Source of the DNA: Nectonema munidae
Taxonomy: Eukaryota > Nematomorpha > Nectonematoida > Nectonematidae
Direction of reading: 5' to 3'
Assembly (NCBI GenBank): GCA_030549495.1
Contig: JAUIRK010000708.1
Coordinates: forward strand, 310,001 to 374,000
DNA: 64,000 nucleotides
Below are positions 51,401 through 54,069 of the stretch, in pieces; position 1 is the stretch's first letter; each line of letters starts with the position of its first letter. The notes beneath the pieces are model-generated. The model saw nothing but the letters and a program-made list of their open reading frames with translations. It did not search any database and had not been told where the DNA came from. Both the position numbers and the translations under genes were made by a program.

Positions 51401-52648
51401 AATAATTTTTCTATATTTTATATTGTTAATATAAGCCCATTGTCAAAAATTAATTCATTATTTCATTTTAATTTGTAAATTTCAATTTTTTGATTGTGGA
51501 ACCCATAACTTAGATGGAGGGGTTACGTGGCTGCTTGTAAGACGAGATAGAAATTAAAGATTTTTAATTTGAATATTTTTATTTGCAACAACATCCGAAT
51601 AGGATTTTATTAGAGGACTTTTAGAATAGATCTCTAATGTGTCTATTTTATTATCCAATTTTGAAAGACTTTATCTGGACAATTATTCAGATTGTGTTTC
51701 AAGTTTTTGCCAAAAGAGTCAATTTTATCATGGAATTTTAACAGTTTTTGATCAAGATGATCATTTAAATTAAAAAAAAACCATTAAATTTTTTACCAAT
51801 AATTTGCAGACACATCACATGTTCTTCTAGTAATAGTCATCGAACAGATTGATAAAATCTTTTGAAGACAATCAATACAAATAGAAAATGAGAAACACTC
51901 AAACATGTCTTTGCCACTTTCATTTAAAGATAACTTACAAAACCATTCATCATATGAACTTTTCTTTTTCAAAGTAACGTATACATTTGTAACTAATCAA
52001 AAGGTACCCATTTTAAACTGGAACAATAAGATACAAAAATGATCAGAAGTAAAAAACAAATTTAAATTAAAACAGTTAAACTTAAAGCAAAAATAGTATA
52101 CACCAAAATTTGTAAAAAGCCTAAGAATATGTTTAAAATGTAATGAAACTATTTACGGTCATAGTTGCTTCCTTTAGTGTTAACATTTGATTTTTGAAAT
52201 TTTTACAGACTACGCCAAAAACAAGGAGCAGATAAGTGAAGAAGTCGCCATCATTCCTCAATACCCGAGTATCAGTCACTTAATCATCAACAACCTGATT
52301 CCCAAAGCGACCACACTCAACAACTTTCCTTCAAATATTTCTGAAACATTCTCTCAGAAAGAATCCGCCAAAAAGAAGAACAGCATCAGTAGTCCCACTT
52401 CGTCCGGATCGACTCCGAAGATTGGAGCGAAAAAATTGAGAAAACAAGACTCCATTTCAAAGATCTTTTTTCACGATCAACCCATCCAAGTGAGTCCCAG
52501 AACTTCAGACTGCTTTCAACACTTCAACATCCTGGATCAGGTGGAGATCACAAAAAATTTGGTGTCGTGTAGCAACATCTTGCATACTCCCCAATTATCA
52601 CAAGACTGCGAAGAGTATAACACATTCAACATATGTTCCATCATGTAA
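632..52648 (+). CDS. NACHT and WD-repeat domain protein (NWD1/NWD2-like), 5'-partial, 19 exons
   Basis: Spliced gene assembled by eye. Exons: 632-747, 2188-2525, 6151-6924, 10923-11077, 12212-12321, 13046-13229, 17486-17719, 19164-19421, 20316-20439, 22227-22411, 24759-24964, 27316-27456, 30256-30409, 36355-36542, 42594-42787, 47701-47866, 50260-50455, 50836-51048, 52209-52648. All introns are GT-AG. The exons total 4376 nt: 2 nt of a split codon, 1457 codons and TAA, with no frame break. Visible domains: N-terminal linker (residues 1-110), NACHT NTPase with Walker A GTMGTGKT (121-128) and Walker-B-like FIFLDDIQ, winged-helix/superhelical region (about 385-640), 14-15 WD40 blades (about 680-1300), and a polar tail ending CSIM. 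The order is that of NWD1/NWD2 and resembles APAF1-class STAND switches, where nucleotide-driven oligomerisation is controlled by the propellers. The family's N-terminal part must lie upstream, because exon A begins mid-codon. Exons are visibly richer in GC than the introns. The ligand and partner are unknown. The family call is strong; orthology to NWD1 versus NWD2 is not resolved. Confidence 0.88.
748..2187. other. Intron A-B
   Basis: Mostly featureless AT-rich sequence. On the minus strand at about 1848-1920 there is a stretch with a box-A-like TGGCATGGTGG and a poor box-B candidate downstream, perhaps a worn tRNA-derived repeat head. No coding potential seen. Confidence 0.4.
2188..2525 (+). 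CDS. NWD-like gene exon B (NACHT P-loop)
   Basis: Acceptor gatttag before 2188; donor gtcata at 2526, which is a weak splice site but gives the correct phase 2 join. It encodes a helical segment followed by TPIVIYGTMGTGKTTLL. The Walker A codons are at 2434-2457. The lysine and threonine of the P-loop are intact, so nucleotide binding is expected. Reading on past the weak donor adds 30 unrelated residues and then a stop. Confidence 0.85.
3533..6001 (-). mobile_element. MULE (Mutator-like) DNA transposon with 10-bp TSD
   Basis: The element is flanked by the perfect 10-bp direct repeat ATTCGATTAG at 3523-3532 and 6002-6011. Its ends are inverted repeats of about 80-90 bp with few mismatches; both contain GCGGACAAAAGAGGCACAAA and, further in, ACTACATCATACCTCGTTGC. 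Length 2469 bp. It carries a spliced transposase gene on the minus strand and sits in intron B-C. A direct duplication of about 75 bp (copies near 5548-5595 and 5656-5710) lies just upstream of the transposase start. Confidence 0.93.
3834..5590 (-). pseudogene. MULE transposase with FLYWCH-type finger, six short introns and a frameshift
   Basis: Read on the minus strand. A finger with Cys residues in KKCKRFICSLHRSRSCKG and a later PHNHD (FLYWCH-like) is followed by a helical region (DQMQRDAFPKPETMKRFIRK). The catalytic core begins EVFIDGTFKKCPKIFAQIF (first Asp), continues VFIPVLYSLLPDKLEKSY, then NNLKYINGDFEKAI (second Asp), YRGCYFHFTQAIYKNI (C/H motif) and RTNNHCEGWHNG, all typical of MULE transposases. 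Introns of about 45-65 bp, all GT-AG, lie near 5452-5504, 5235-5288, 4955-5018, 4747-4799, 4613-4665 and 4398-4447. After EGWHN, near 4210, the frame shifts; the remainder (PSVWEVIEFFRKEE) lies in another frame, so this copy is probably inactive. Confidence 0.85.
6151..6924 (+). CDS. NWD-like gene exon C (rest of NACHT, start of winged helix)
   Basis: The largest exon, 774 nt. It opens with FVGTNSTSSNM, which follows the P-loop strand in NWD proteins. It contains a Walker-B-like strand KIFIFLDDIQNL with two acidic residues and a sensor-like segment ADVYIVMTITEN. Next comes a polar, low-complexity insertion of about 60 residues rich in Asn, Ser and Asp. It ends with a family-typical helix (VPNNVTEILLQVFSKLEDWF) leading into the winged helix. 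Donor gtacct, phase 2. Confidence 0.87.
7100..7420. repeat. Homopolymer-rich, probably unreliable tract
   Basis: Successive runs of T, A, C and G, including a G/C-rich block at about 7250-7310 with several runs of 7-12 G. ORFs on both strands here are artefacts of the base composition. The block could form a G-quadruplex if real, but the pattern of stretched runs of every base suggests poor consensus. Confidence 0.6.
7455..9060 (+). pseudogene. Decayed hAT transposon of the ZBED5-like type
   Basis: Plus-strand fragments with many stops. A BED-finger remnant (NESMCPCIVKRHLETAHKD) lies at about 8055-8115. A segment KAVKPHTTVESLIMPA follows near 8245-8300. A later piece with LLALHTQVRWLYKVN and KTELRQKLIDAKRYENSL spans 8780-8950 and continues to PEVDIDKESFKKL near 9045. 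These match, in order, parts of ZBED5-like hAT transposases. A 5' terminal-type sequence with the palindrome GGGCCCATATGGGCCC lies at 7470-7485. The stretch 8390-8720 does not fit the protein and may be a later insertion. Confidence 0.65.
9929..10096. mobile_element. Foldback MITE with 61-bp inverted arms
   Basis: Arms 9929-9989 and 10036-10096 are inverted copies with one mismatch; the outer part contains AAAGAGGTGAACACTAAAAT. The 46-base spacer carries a second small palindrome, GCCGACAGTCGGC. No coding capacity. The target-site duplication is not obvious. Confidence 0.85.
10923..11077 (+). CDS. NWD-like gene exon D (winged-helix region)
   Basis: Acceptor aaatatag before 10923; donor gtataa at 11078. 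It encodes YFVCANHGLTEIELLDLLSC, the family's typical segment in which each small helix is introduced by GL(T/S)E. It continues to a segment ending WLQIKRVL. Phases 2 in and 1 out match its neighbours. Confidence 0.85.
11620..12110 (+). pseudogene. Decayed copy of the unnamed transposase-like family found at 32.5-34.7 kb
   Basis: Plus-strand fragments can be aligned by eye to the middle of the better copy: ILLAPLQIKLGLMKNF (here) against VLFPPLHIKLGLMRSF, and in another frame a worn FCLW segment where the better copy has FLCLWDSR. Multiple stops and shifts. Confidence 0.55.
12212..12321 (+). CDS. NWD-like gene exon E
   Basis: Short exon of 110 nt between acceptor tttcatag and donor gtatat. 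It encodes PLLVEVNLGTDNVIMWRHKC and then FADIVYYYSIKENIEK. The Trp-Arg-His pattern matches the stretch after the winged helix in NWD proteins. It is too short to stand out as an ORF and is supported by splice phase (1 in, 0 out) and family fit. Confidence 0.8.
12500..12912. repeat. 400-bp dispersed repeat, copy 1
   Basis: Matches 51102-51505 in reverse orientation at high identity by eye. Shared pieces include ATTGATATTGACGGTAACGA and CTTTGCTATGAGAAACG. One end reads (reverse strand) CAGTAACGTAGCCAGAAATT, similar to hAT-type termini. Probably a non-autonomous DNA transposon. Lies in intron E-F. Confidence 0.75.
13046..13229 (+). CDS. NWD-like gene exon F (superhelical linker)
   Basis: Acceptor tttttatag before 13046 and donor gtatac at 13230. 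It encodes a helix rich in Gln and Lys, then PQPLCLNPHEYNLRRLHEQW and YHLLQS. The Asn-Leu-Arg-Arg-Leu and Tyr-His-Leu-Leu pattern marks the helical linker between NACHT and propellers in this family. Phase 1 out. Confidence 0.85.
13423..15380 (+). mobile_element. pogo/Tigger DNA transposon, decayed
   Basis: The ends carry inverted repeats containing TCTCGTTATGCGG (left) and CCGCATAATGCGAGGGA (right), next to TA dinucleotides, the known pogo target. The internal plus-strand sequence encodes a CENP-B/DDE transposase in pieces. Inserted in intron F-G. Confidence 0.75.
13770..15201 (+). pseudogene. pogo/Tigger transposase remnant
   Basis: In order: a CENP-B-type helix-turn-helix (SLNMKLDIIKRYKQG, stop, KAKLSRAFSLGESTIRGIL), a shortened second DNA-binding part (SKSWFEKFKNRAGLLKD), the catalytic strand IFNVDETVLYW (first Asp), then LAPNTTSLLQSMDQGIISSF (family motif downstream of the second Asp) and a glutamate-rich C-terminal region to about 15201. 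The usual spacer between the two CENP-B helices is missing, the second catalytic block is frameshifted, and several stops occur. Not functional. Confidence 0.85.
16300..16410. repeat. Imperfect foldback of about 110 bp
   Basis: Left arm begins ATAAACAGTTCACTTAGTTA; the right arm, reverse-complemented, begins ATAAATAGTTCATTATAGTT. Both continue to GGATAAAAA. Probably a small MITE. The rest of 15450-17040 shows nothing recognisable. Confidence 0.6.
17054..17148. mobile_element. piggyBac-like MITE with TTAA duplication
   Basis: TTAA at 17050-17053 and 17149-17152 flank a 95-bp element. Its ends, GCCTTTGAGGACCAG and CTGATCTTCAAAGGG, are inverted repeats. TTAA targets are the hallmark of piggyBac. 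Confidence 0.7.
17486..17719 (+). CDS. NWD-like gene exon G (superhelical linker)
   Basis: Acceptor tttgatttag before 17486; donor gtacaa at 17720. It encodes GDLTLLKVHAFCNFDYLMAV followed by a leucine-rich helix and a helix-loop with THDHIHLATEIIGRL. This is the TPR-like or armadillo-like stretch that precedes the WD repeats. Phase 1 on both sides. Confidence 0.84.
17785..18065 (+). repeat. Dispersed repeat, copy 1 (SINE-like)
   Basis: Shares with 52908-53100 the blocks TTTTTGAGAT(T/C)TAAG, ATGTCTAGATGTTTTTTG and a 3' part with AATACAAATAAACAGCA and GAATGTCAAAAAATTCCGT. The microsatellite lies between the blocks. Confidence 0.65.
17876..17961. repeat. (ATGT)n microsatellite
   Basis: About 21 units of the tetranucleotide ATGT, then a short GT tract. 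Embedded in a longer dispersed repeat (about 17785-18065) related to 52908-53100. Confidence 0.95.
19164..19421 (+). CDS. NWD-like gene exon H (linker end and first WD blade)
   Basis: Acceptor ttttcag before 19164; donor gtttgc at 19422, a weak site. The first half is the last linker helix (EQLLNIKNLVIQAMEWC) and a proline-rich turn. The second half is the first blade, ending NSIKVFHIPSTKLSTILTG. The exon ends in phase 1 right after Thr-Gly, a position used again by later introns. Confidence 0.84.
19650..19793 (+). mobile_element. tRNA-headed SINE, copy 1
   Basis: tRNA-like head with an RNA polymerase III B box GGGTTCGATCCC at 19702-19713, followed by the family core CATAGTTCGATGGAAGCG, AATTGTGCCTTCTCGATG and AAAACACCCC. 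Same orientation as the gene; intron H-I. Confidence 0.8.
20316..20439 (+). CDS. NWD-like gene exon I (WD blade 2)
   Basis: Acceptor ttaattag before 20316; donor gtatac at 20440. It encodes one blade with AATKDHVFCWDVQKFELCYK, including a canonical Cys-Trp-Asp closing strand. Phase 1 in, 2 out. Confidence 0.83.
20963..21587 (+). mobile_element. Non-autonomous hAT element with perfect 8-bp TSD
   Basis: Direct repeat ATCCGAGG at 20955-20962 and 21588-21595 flanks ends TAGGGTGTCCAC and (reversed) TAGTGTGTCCAC. Length 625 bp. It keeps the last part of a transposase gene (21203-21415). Three copies of the palindrome TTCCCCGGGGAA lie near the ends, two of them close to the right end. Intron I-J. 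Confidence 0.93.
21203..21415 (+). pseudogene. hAT transposase C-terminus (hATC dimerisation part)
   Basis: 70 residues: KQTSVDSERVFSSMRYFSTK and NQLNDETLNALLFLRYFF. This is the conserved SVxSERVFS / LNALLFL signature of the hATC region. The rest of the transposase is deleted. Confidence 0.88.
22227..22411 (+). CDS. NWD-like gene exon J (WD blade 3 and start of 4)
   Basis: Acceptor gaataatag before 22227; donor gtaatt at 22412. It encodes FFTGTSLGNVNIYQIKNGTL and LLKTFQPNTTSLAALLVN, ending in phase 1 after EEVIATG. The blade lacks a Trp-Asp but has the correct spacing. Confidence 0.83.
22880..23480 (+). pseudogene. Non-LTR retrotransposon reverse transcriptase fragment
   Basis: Plus strand. 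Encodes KFKVFADDIKLYDFSDDCGS (RT motif C, with the two Asp) and LQRDLIKVFEWCN, then stops and shifted pieces with KCIPL, GHLENISSAVINLRRLI and EWRSQCIAIKYFSKHYKFVY, as in the thumb and C-terminal parts of CR1/Jockey-type LINEs. Old 3'-end fragment. Confidence 0.7.
24638..24750 (-). mobile_element. tRNA-headed SINE, copy 6, abutting an exon
   Basis: Diverged reverse copy: GTGTTTTCATCCACATGG, TGATCGAACCTGACACC (B box region) and TATCTAACCAACTTCACTTA. The head ends within about 10 bases of the acceptor of exon K (24759). Confidence 0.65.
24759..24964 (+). CDS. NWD-like gene exon K (WD blades 4 and 5)
   Basis: Acceptor atgttttag before 24759; donor gtaaaa at 24965. It encodes THSGSLRIWLIENMSLLDKV, then a second degenerate blade (CENKEVQVRSFITGNLVKKM). 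A SINE-like sequence lies directly against the acceptor (see findings). Confidence 0.83.
25213..25352 (-). mobile_element. tRNA-headed SINE, copy 5
   Basis: Reverse orientation; contains GTGGGGTGTTTTCATTGAGA, AGATCGAACCC (B box) and CTAACCAACCTTACTTACGCC-like head end. Intron K-L. Confidence 0.78.
25546..25627. mobile_element. piggyBac-like MITE with TTAA duplication
   Basis: TTAA at 25542-25545 and 25628-25631. Ends CCCGTTAACGACC and (reversed) TCGGTTATCGACC. Its subterminal sequence ATAATCAGACGATATCTA also occurs in the elements at 31.45-31.6 kb. Confidence 0.7.
27316..27456 (+). CDS. NWD-like gene exon L (WD blade 6)
   Basis: Acceptor ttgcttag before 27316; donor gtaatt at 27457. It encodes 47 residues: VTAMALSPNSRFVLLSLTDF, then KIYVHEVRNLALNKVFSRHN. 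It has the SPNSRF start of a WD strand and phase 0 on both sides. It was found by phase and motif, since it is too short to appear as an ORF. Confidence 0.8.
27864..27947. repeat. Short inverted-repeat element
   Basis: Ends CGTTTGAGGAC and (reversed) CGTTTGAGGAG. 84 bp, related in its ends to the TTAA MITE at 17054. A nearby stretch, about 27510-27655, looks like another worn member. Confidence 0.5.
27972..27998. repeat. (AAG)n microsatellite
   Basis: About nine AAG/GAA units in intron L-M. Confidence 0.9.
28182..28678. mobile_element. hAT-type MITE carrying a SINE
   Basis: Ends CAGGGATGGATTTACC and (reversed) CAGGGATGGATCTTGG, typical hAT termini. 497 bp; long C runs at 28217-28231 and 28637-28648. 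The flanks are AT repeats, so the duplication cannot be read. It contains a tRNA-headed SINE at about 28415-28550. Confidence 0.75.
28415..28550 (-). mobile_element. tRNA-headed SINE with a different head
   Basis: Reverse strand: head with GCTGCGAGGTTAAACGG (A-box-like) and CCGGGTTTAAGCC (B-box-like), then CATAGCTCGATG and GATGAAAATATCAC, which match the core of the other SINEs (CATAGTTCGATA, GATGAAAACACC). Same core, different tRNA. Confidence 0.6.
29473..29644. repeat. Foldback element of 172 bp
   Basis: Left arm TTTTATTAAAAACACATGTT followed by TCTTGAGGAATCATC; right arm reversed TTTTATTAAGAACATATGTT and TCTTCAGGTATCATC. Arms about 45 bp. Confidence 0.65.
29887..30132. mobile_element. MITE with 33-35-bp inverted repeats
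   Basis: Left end GAGTTTTTAATTATATTGAT then GTGGGAAAGTTATTT (29887-29921); right end reversed GAGTTTTTAATTATTGATGT then GGGATAGTTATTT (30100-30132). 246 bp, no coding. It ends 123 bp before exon M. Confidence 0.75.
30256..30409 (+). CDS. NWD-like gene exon M (WD blade 7)
   Basis: Acceptor aactttcag before 30256; donor gtaaat at 30410. It encodes ISITSDFILSTSIKKVIIWN, followed by the next blade's first strand (TCFAISKDGLLAASG). Phase 0 in, and phase 1 out after Ser-Gly. Confidence 0.84.
31452..31579. mobile_element. Short inverted-repeat element (CCCGTTAACG type)
   Basis: Ends CCCGTTAACGCCC and (reversed) CCCGTTAACGACC. It shares TTAGATATCGTCTGATTATT with the MITE at 25546. The flanks are GATT/AAGG, not TTAA. 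Confidence 0.6.
31582..31702. mobile_element. piggyBac-like MITE, truncated left end (copy 1)
   Basis: Right end ATTGGCCGTAAATGGG followed by TTAA (31703). About 104 bp of its interior is identical to 31819-31922. The left terminus is lost where it meets the preceding element. Confidence 0.65.
31804..31933. mobile_element. piggyBac-like MITE with TTAA duplication (copy 2)
   Basis: TTAA at 31800-31803 and 31934-31937. Ends CCCATTTAAGACCAA and (reversed) CCCATTTAGGACCAA. 130 bp. Identical interior to copy 1, including GCAAAGCAGACGATATC and AAAAAGCAGACGAAG. Confidence 0.8.
32500..34675 (-). mobile_element. Transposon of an unnamed transposase-like family
   Basis: The outer sequence CACAGGTCTGCG occurs at 32500-32511 and inverted at 34664-34675, and further inside each end has GCGGTCA. 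Between them lies a minus-strand gene. No clear target-site duplication (flanks ...CATAT and ACTCA...). Length 2176 bp. Inserted in intron M-N. I recognise the protein type as a widespread, uncharacterised family in invertebrate genomes but know no established superfamily name for it. Confidence 0.75.
32771..34488 (-). pseudogene. Transposase-like protein of unnamed family, three stops and one frameshift
   Basis: Read on the minus strand. An N-terminal cysteine-rich region has CYICGQ, CCKSCVENLRYWRKG, and CYFCLTNLNG (at least two zinc-binding pairs). Next is a proline-rich and acidic linker (SARRPIPHGADLPVP; SDTGSEEEEEK). The core has KLFIDASTKSLKAALLH (candidate first Asp), NWKICGDLKVLSIILG (candidate second Asp), YIKYPCFLCLWDSRADAL (CxxC-like plus Asp) and a C-terminal EEQGERFHQDLKCMEERYQG with several Glu. 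This spacing recalls an RNase H-like DDE fold, but that is inference. Breaks: stop after LNGIN (near 34133), stop in GS-LSENH (near 33868), stop before KLFID (near 33693) and a one-base shift in the T9 tract near 33250. Confidence 0.75.
34700..36354. other. Right part of intron M-N, no feature
   Basis: AT-rich sequence without recognisable coding fragments, clear terminal repeats or RNA genes. ORFs here are chance. Confidence 0.5.
36355..36542 (+). CDS. NWD-like gene exon N (WD blades 8 and 9)
   Basis: Acceptor aatttttag before 36355; donor gtatac at 36543. It encodes ASKNGVVKIWNLEFGEIEEV and then a second blade LLTGGEDKLIHIKTICVEE. Phase 1 in, 0 out. The donor choice is fixed by phase with exon O. 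Confidence 0.84.
37600..37919 (+). mobile_element. tRNA-headed SINE, copy 2 (long)
   Basis: tRNA head with B box at 37653-37664, the core CATAGTTCGATACAAGCG and AATTGTACC, then a 3' body of about 190 bp (ACAGATTTACTTATGG, TCCATAATAATCCAACAC, TCGTCACTATTGAAAATGG) shared with the copy at 48.6 kb. Intron N-O. Confidence 0.85.
38347..38498 (-). mobile_element. tRNA-headed SINE, copy 3
   Basis: Reverse orientation. It contains the reverse complements of the B box (mutated, GGATCGAACCC) and of the core (GTGGGGTGTTTTCATTGAGA). It lies 430 bp from copy 2 in opposite orientation. Confidence 0.8.
38795..41877 (+). mobile_element. RTE-type non-LTR retrotransposon, nearly full length
   Basis: Flanked by the 16-bp direct repeat ATATAGTAGTATCTCT at 38779-38794 and 41878-41893. 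The 3' end is (ATG)(AAG)n, as in RTE elements, not poly(A). It encodes an AP endonuclease and a reverse transcriptase. About 3.08 kb, close to the full length of RTEs. Intron N-O, same strand as the gene. Confidence 0.93.
38990..41845 (+). pseudogene. RTE ORF: endonuclease and reverse transcriptase, one stop and two frameshifts
   Basis: Endonuclease: LASWNVGTMTGKANEIVEEM, EIACVQETKWKG (catalytic Glu), VVSVYAPQ, LILAGDFNRQIG (Asp/Asn) and SQIDLLMV. A TAA at 39404-39406 interrupts it; the frame continues. Reverse transcriptase: NYRGIKLIEHGLKLLEKIL, QFGFMRGKSTVDPIFIV, FVDLEKAYDRVPRD (first Asp), GLHQGSALSPFLFAVVIDEI and LLFADDLIIIAD (two Asp of the catalytic motif). The tail has RWFGHLLRR and GRPRLRWRDDL, usual for RTE. 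One-base shifts lie near 40600 and near 41060. Few lesions suggest a recent insertion, though inactive as given. Confidence 0.93.
42594..42787 (+). CDS. NWD-like gene exon O (WD blade 10, start of 11)
   Basis: Acceptor tggacag before 42594; donor gttctt at 42788, weak, but it restores the blade NLDK-STFKLWN with exon P. It encodes AHSSTIKNIHVSSDDKLIVS, then EVVKVWQMDPISILLSC and CVTPDSRYAISGNLDK. Confidence 0.84.
42905..43580 (-). mobile_element. pogo/Tigger remnant (3' part)
   Basis: Minus strand 43320-43125 encodes an acidic C-terminus (DEDIVEIVATAEGR, then EPPTSIKEMRSYLSGAIKFF) as in Tigger-type transposases. Ends GATTGGTTAATCCGACATC (left) and AAATTATCGGATTAGGAAAG (right) give the CGGATTA inverted motif common in Tigger termini. 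The rest of the gene is deleted. It starts about 120 bp after exon O. Confidence 0.6.
44531..46944 (+). mobile_element. hAT transposon of the ZBED5-like type
   Basis: Left end contains GAGCCATGATTTCCAAACTGG-type terminus; the right end reversed reads CAGTGGTTCCCAAACTTTTC, a common hAT terminus. No matching 8-bp duplication found. Carries a broken transposase on the plus strand. Intron O-P. Confidence 0.8.
44867..46519 (+). pseudogene. ZBED5-like hAT transposase, broken
   Basis: BED finger: LPQCVVCHAILSNDALRPCH then LERHLKTNHSA. Then TFKVVMKHLTNSHCLFQKQK, KKLSKLSLSNNTVKRRIDEI, GVCTDDAPAMLGSRSGFVKL (catalytic Asp region), TATHCVIHRQALAAKTLPDE, FHTEVRWLSKGNML and KLEEFWVKYLPIYPKLGEEA with a C-terminal hATC segment (STYLCEVGFSTRVVLKTKQR). 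Breaks: stop after FSQPNFTS (45086), and frame changes near 45290, 45780 and 46230. All major blocks are present, in order. Confidence 0.9.
47701..47866 (+). CDS. NWD-like gene exon P (WD blades 11 and 12)
   Basis: Acceptor ttttttgaag before 47701; donor gtaaga at 47867. It encodes TFKLWNTTDGKLINNLTHVS and the canonical blade ITGSKDASLKVWEVKTGKL. Phase 2 in, 0 out. Among the clearest WD40 sequence in the gene. Confidence 0.87.
48012..48155 (-). mobile_element. tRNA-headed SINE, copy 7
   Basis: Reverse orientation, with GGTGTGTTTTCATTGACAA-like core, AATCGAACCC (B box) and CAACCAACCTGCCATGCC head end. The head differs from that of the other copies. Intron P-Q. Confidence 0.7.
48413..48443. 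repeat. (AT)n microsatellite
   Basis: About 15 AT units in intron P-Q. Around it, 48160-48620 and 48970-50255 show no recognisable element. Confidence 0.9.
48622..48965 (-). mobile_element. tRNA-headed SINE, copy 4 (long)
   Basis: Reverse orientation, with head, core and full 3' body matching 37600-37919. It defines the family's full length as about 320-340 bp. Intron P-Q. Confidence 0.85.
50260..50455 (+). CDS. NWD-like gene exon Q (WD blade 13)
   Basis: Acceptor tcccattag before 50260; donor gtaagc at 50456. It encodes VLVGHEDIVSCVTASNNNEI and IVSGSYDCSIILWNFNTGST: a full canonical WD40 unit with GH, the structural Asp and a Trp at the end. Phase 0 in, 1 out. Confidence 0.9.
50836..51048 (+). 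CDS. NWD-like gene exon R (WD blade 14 and closing strands)
   Basis: Acceptor atttttag before 50836; donor gtaact at 51049. The intron Q-R is only 380 bp and holds no recognisable repeat. It encodes GLDGIMNVWTANQGALLTTF, then a degenerate half-blade (HIIAKLKHCKVFCHLCLHNS) that probably closes the second propeller. Phase 1 on both sides. Confidence 0.87.
51102..51505. repeat. 400-bp dispersed repeat, copy 2 (inverted relative to copy 1)
   Basis: Starts CAGTAACGTAGCAAGAAATT at about 51102 and runs to a TTTCAATTTTTTGAT end near 51495. Partner of 12500-12912. Lies in intron R-S. Confidence 0.75.
52209..52648 (+). CDS. NWD-like gene terminal exon S (polar tail, CaaX-like end)
   Basis: Acceptor atttttacag before 52209; stop TAA at 52646-52648. 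It encodes 145 residues without recognisable domain: an acidic start, a Ser/Lys-rich basic stretch (KKKNSISSPTSSGS, then KKLRKQDSISK) with several likely phosphorylation serines, and a C-terminus ending NTFNICSIM. The last four residues fit a CaaX prenylation box. A candidate poly(A) signal AATAAA lies at 52862-52867, giving a 3' UTR of about 230 bases. Confidence 0.85.
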
Positions 52649-52861
52649 AGGGCGCGTTCTTTAAAGCATCTTTGTTGAAGGCGATTCAATTTTTGAAAGA
52701 AATCATACAACTTTATAATTGCATACCTTTTAAATTTCTCTCTTTCAATATATGTATGTAAAATTATATACCAACGCATTTCTGTGGAAGAGGGAAGGAG
52801 TCAATATTTTAACGAATCCACGACAAATCAGAATTTCAAACTTTAAAAATTGTTTTATTTA

Positions 52862-52867
52862 AATAAA
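52862..52867 (+). promoter_or_regulatory. Candidate poly(A) signal of the NWD-like gene
   Basis: First AATAAA after the stop codon at 52646. The surrounding DNA is so AT-rich that chance occurrence is likely, so support is weak. Confidence 0.35.
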
Positions 52868-52907
52868 AATTTTAAACCGCAACAAACTTTTTGATATCCT
52901 TTCTTAA

Positions 52908-53100
52908 GGTAAAGGTATTCTAGGAAGTTTCGGTTATACGCGCTGTTTTTGAGATCTAAGTATTTCAGTGTATGGGTGAGTGATGTAAATGTGTATGCAT
53001 TGATATGTATGTGAGTAGTATGCCTAGATGTTTTTGTCAGACATGTATCAATACAAATAAATAGCAAAGTTTGTATCAAGTATGTCAAAAAATGTATACG
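52908..53100 (+). repeat. Dispersed repeat, copy 2 (SINE-like)
   Basis: Same block order as 17785-18065: TTTTTGAGATCTAAG, CCTAGATGTTTTTGTCAGAC, AATACAAATAAATAGCA, GTATGTCAAAAAAT. Starts in GGTAAAGGTATTC. Lies just past the NWD-like gene's probable poly(A) signal. Confidence 0.65.
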
Positions 53101-53169
53101 TATATGTAAATGTATGTATGTATAGGATTGCGCTAACACTAAACTCAACCCTAACACTAACTCTAATCC

Positions 53170-54060
53170 TCACACTAATGCTACTTCTAGACTAATAAAA
53201 ACAAGACATCAAAAAATTGTACATATTAGGGCACCATTTAGAAATTGGTTGAGCACTTGTCAATCAAATATTATGCAAATTGAGGAACAAAATTGAATAA
53301 ACAAAAAAAGTGGTGGAGTGAAATGTTTGCATGGGAGAGCATTCAGAAAGTTTTTTCTCATAATTCTCTTCTATATCAAAAAAATGATGAAATGCCTTTG
53401 TCTCATTAAAAAACATATGTCACCTCAAATTTGTCCTGTCTTAGTGACATCATATATCATTTGTAGAGTTAAAAGATTTGTTTTTGTATTTGGAATTAAG
53501 TTATTTATAGGATATTCCACTCTGCAGAGTGAATTTGTTTATTTTTTTCCAATAAAAATTTAAAAAAATTTGTATCAAATGCAAGTTTATCTTACGTAGA
53601 TTTTGGATACGTAAGAAATTTTTTTACTTCCAAGATGTGAAATGAAAAATTAAGTTTAAATATTTTAAAAAAGAAAGAAAAGAAATTATTTAAATTAGCA
53701 AATTATAATTCCATCCTGCTTACATGCCTATAATATTATAAATATATGTAAAACTAAATTAAAATCGTGTAGTTACAAAAGACCCATGTTTAAAAATTTA
53801 TAATAAACATTAAAAATTTGTACATTTATTGAACATAATAAAACAAATAATAGACTGGTGTGAATTGTAAAAATTGATGATATTACATAACAGTAAACTG
53901 TAATTTTGATACAAGTCAGAAAATTTATTTTTATATATTTTTACCTTTATATTTTTAATTGATTTTTGTTAATATTTTTTACCACATAAAAATTGAATAT
54001 ATTTTGTAATTTTGTAAAGAAAAAATTACCTTTTTAGATTTTCTCAAAAAATCGCTTTCA
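53170..54060. other. Intergenic, no gene seen
   Basis: AT-rich sequence downstream of the NWD-like gene. ORFs of 60-80 codons are of chance type. No repeats recognised. Confidence 0.5.
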
Positions 54061-54069
54061 CTAATCGAT

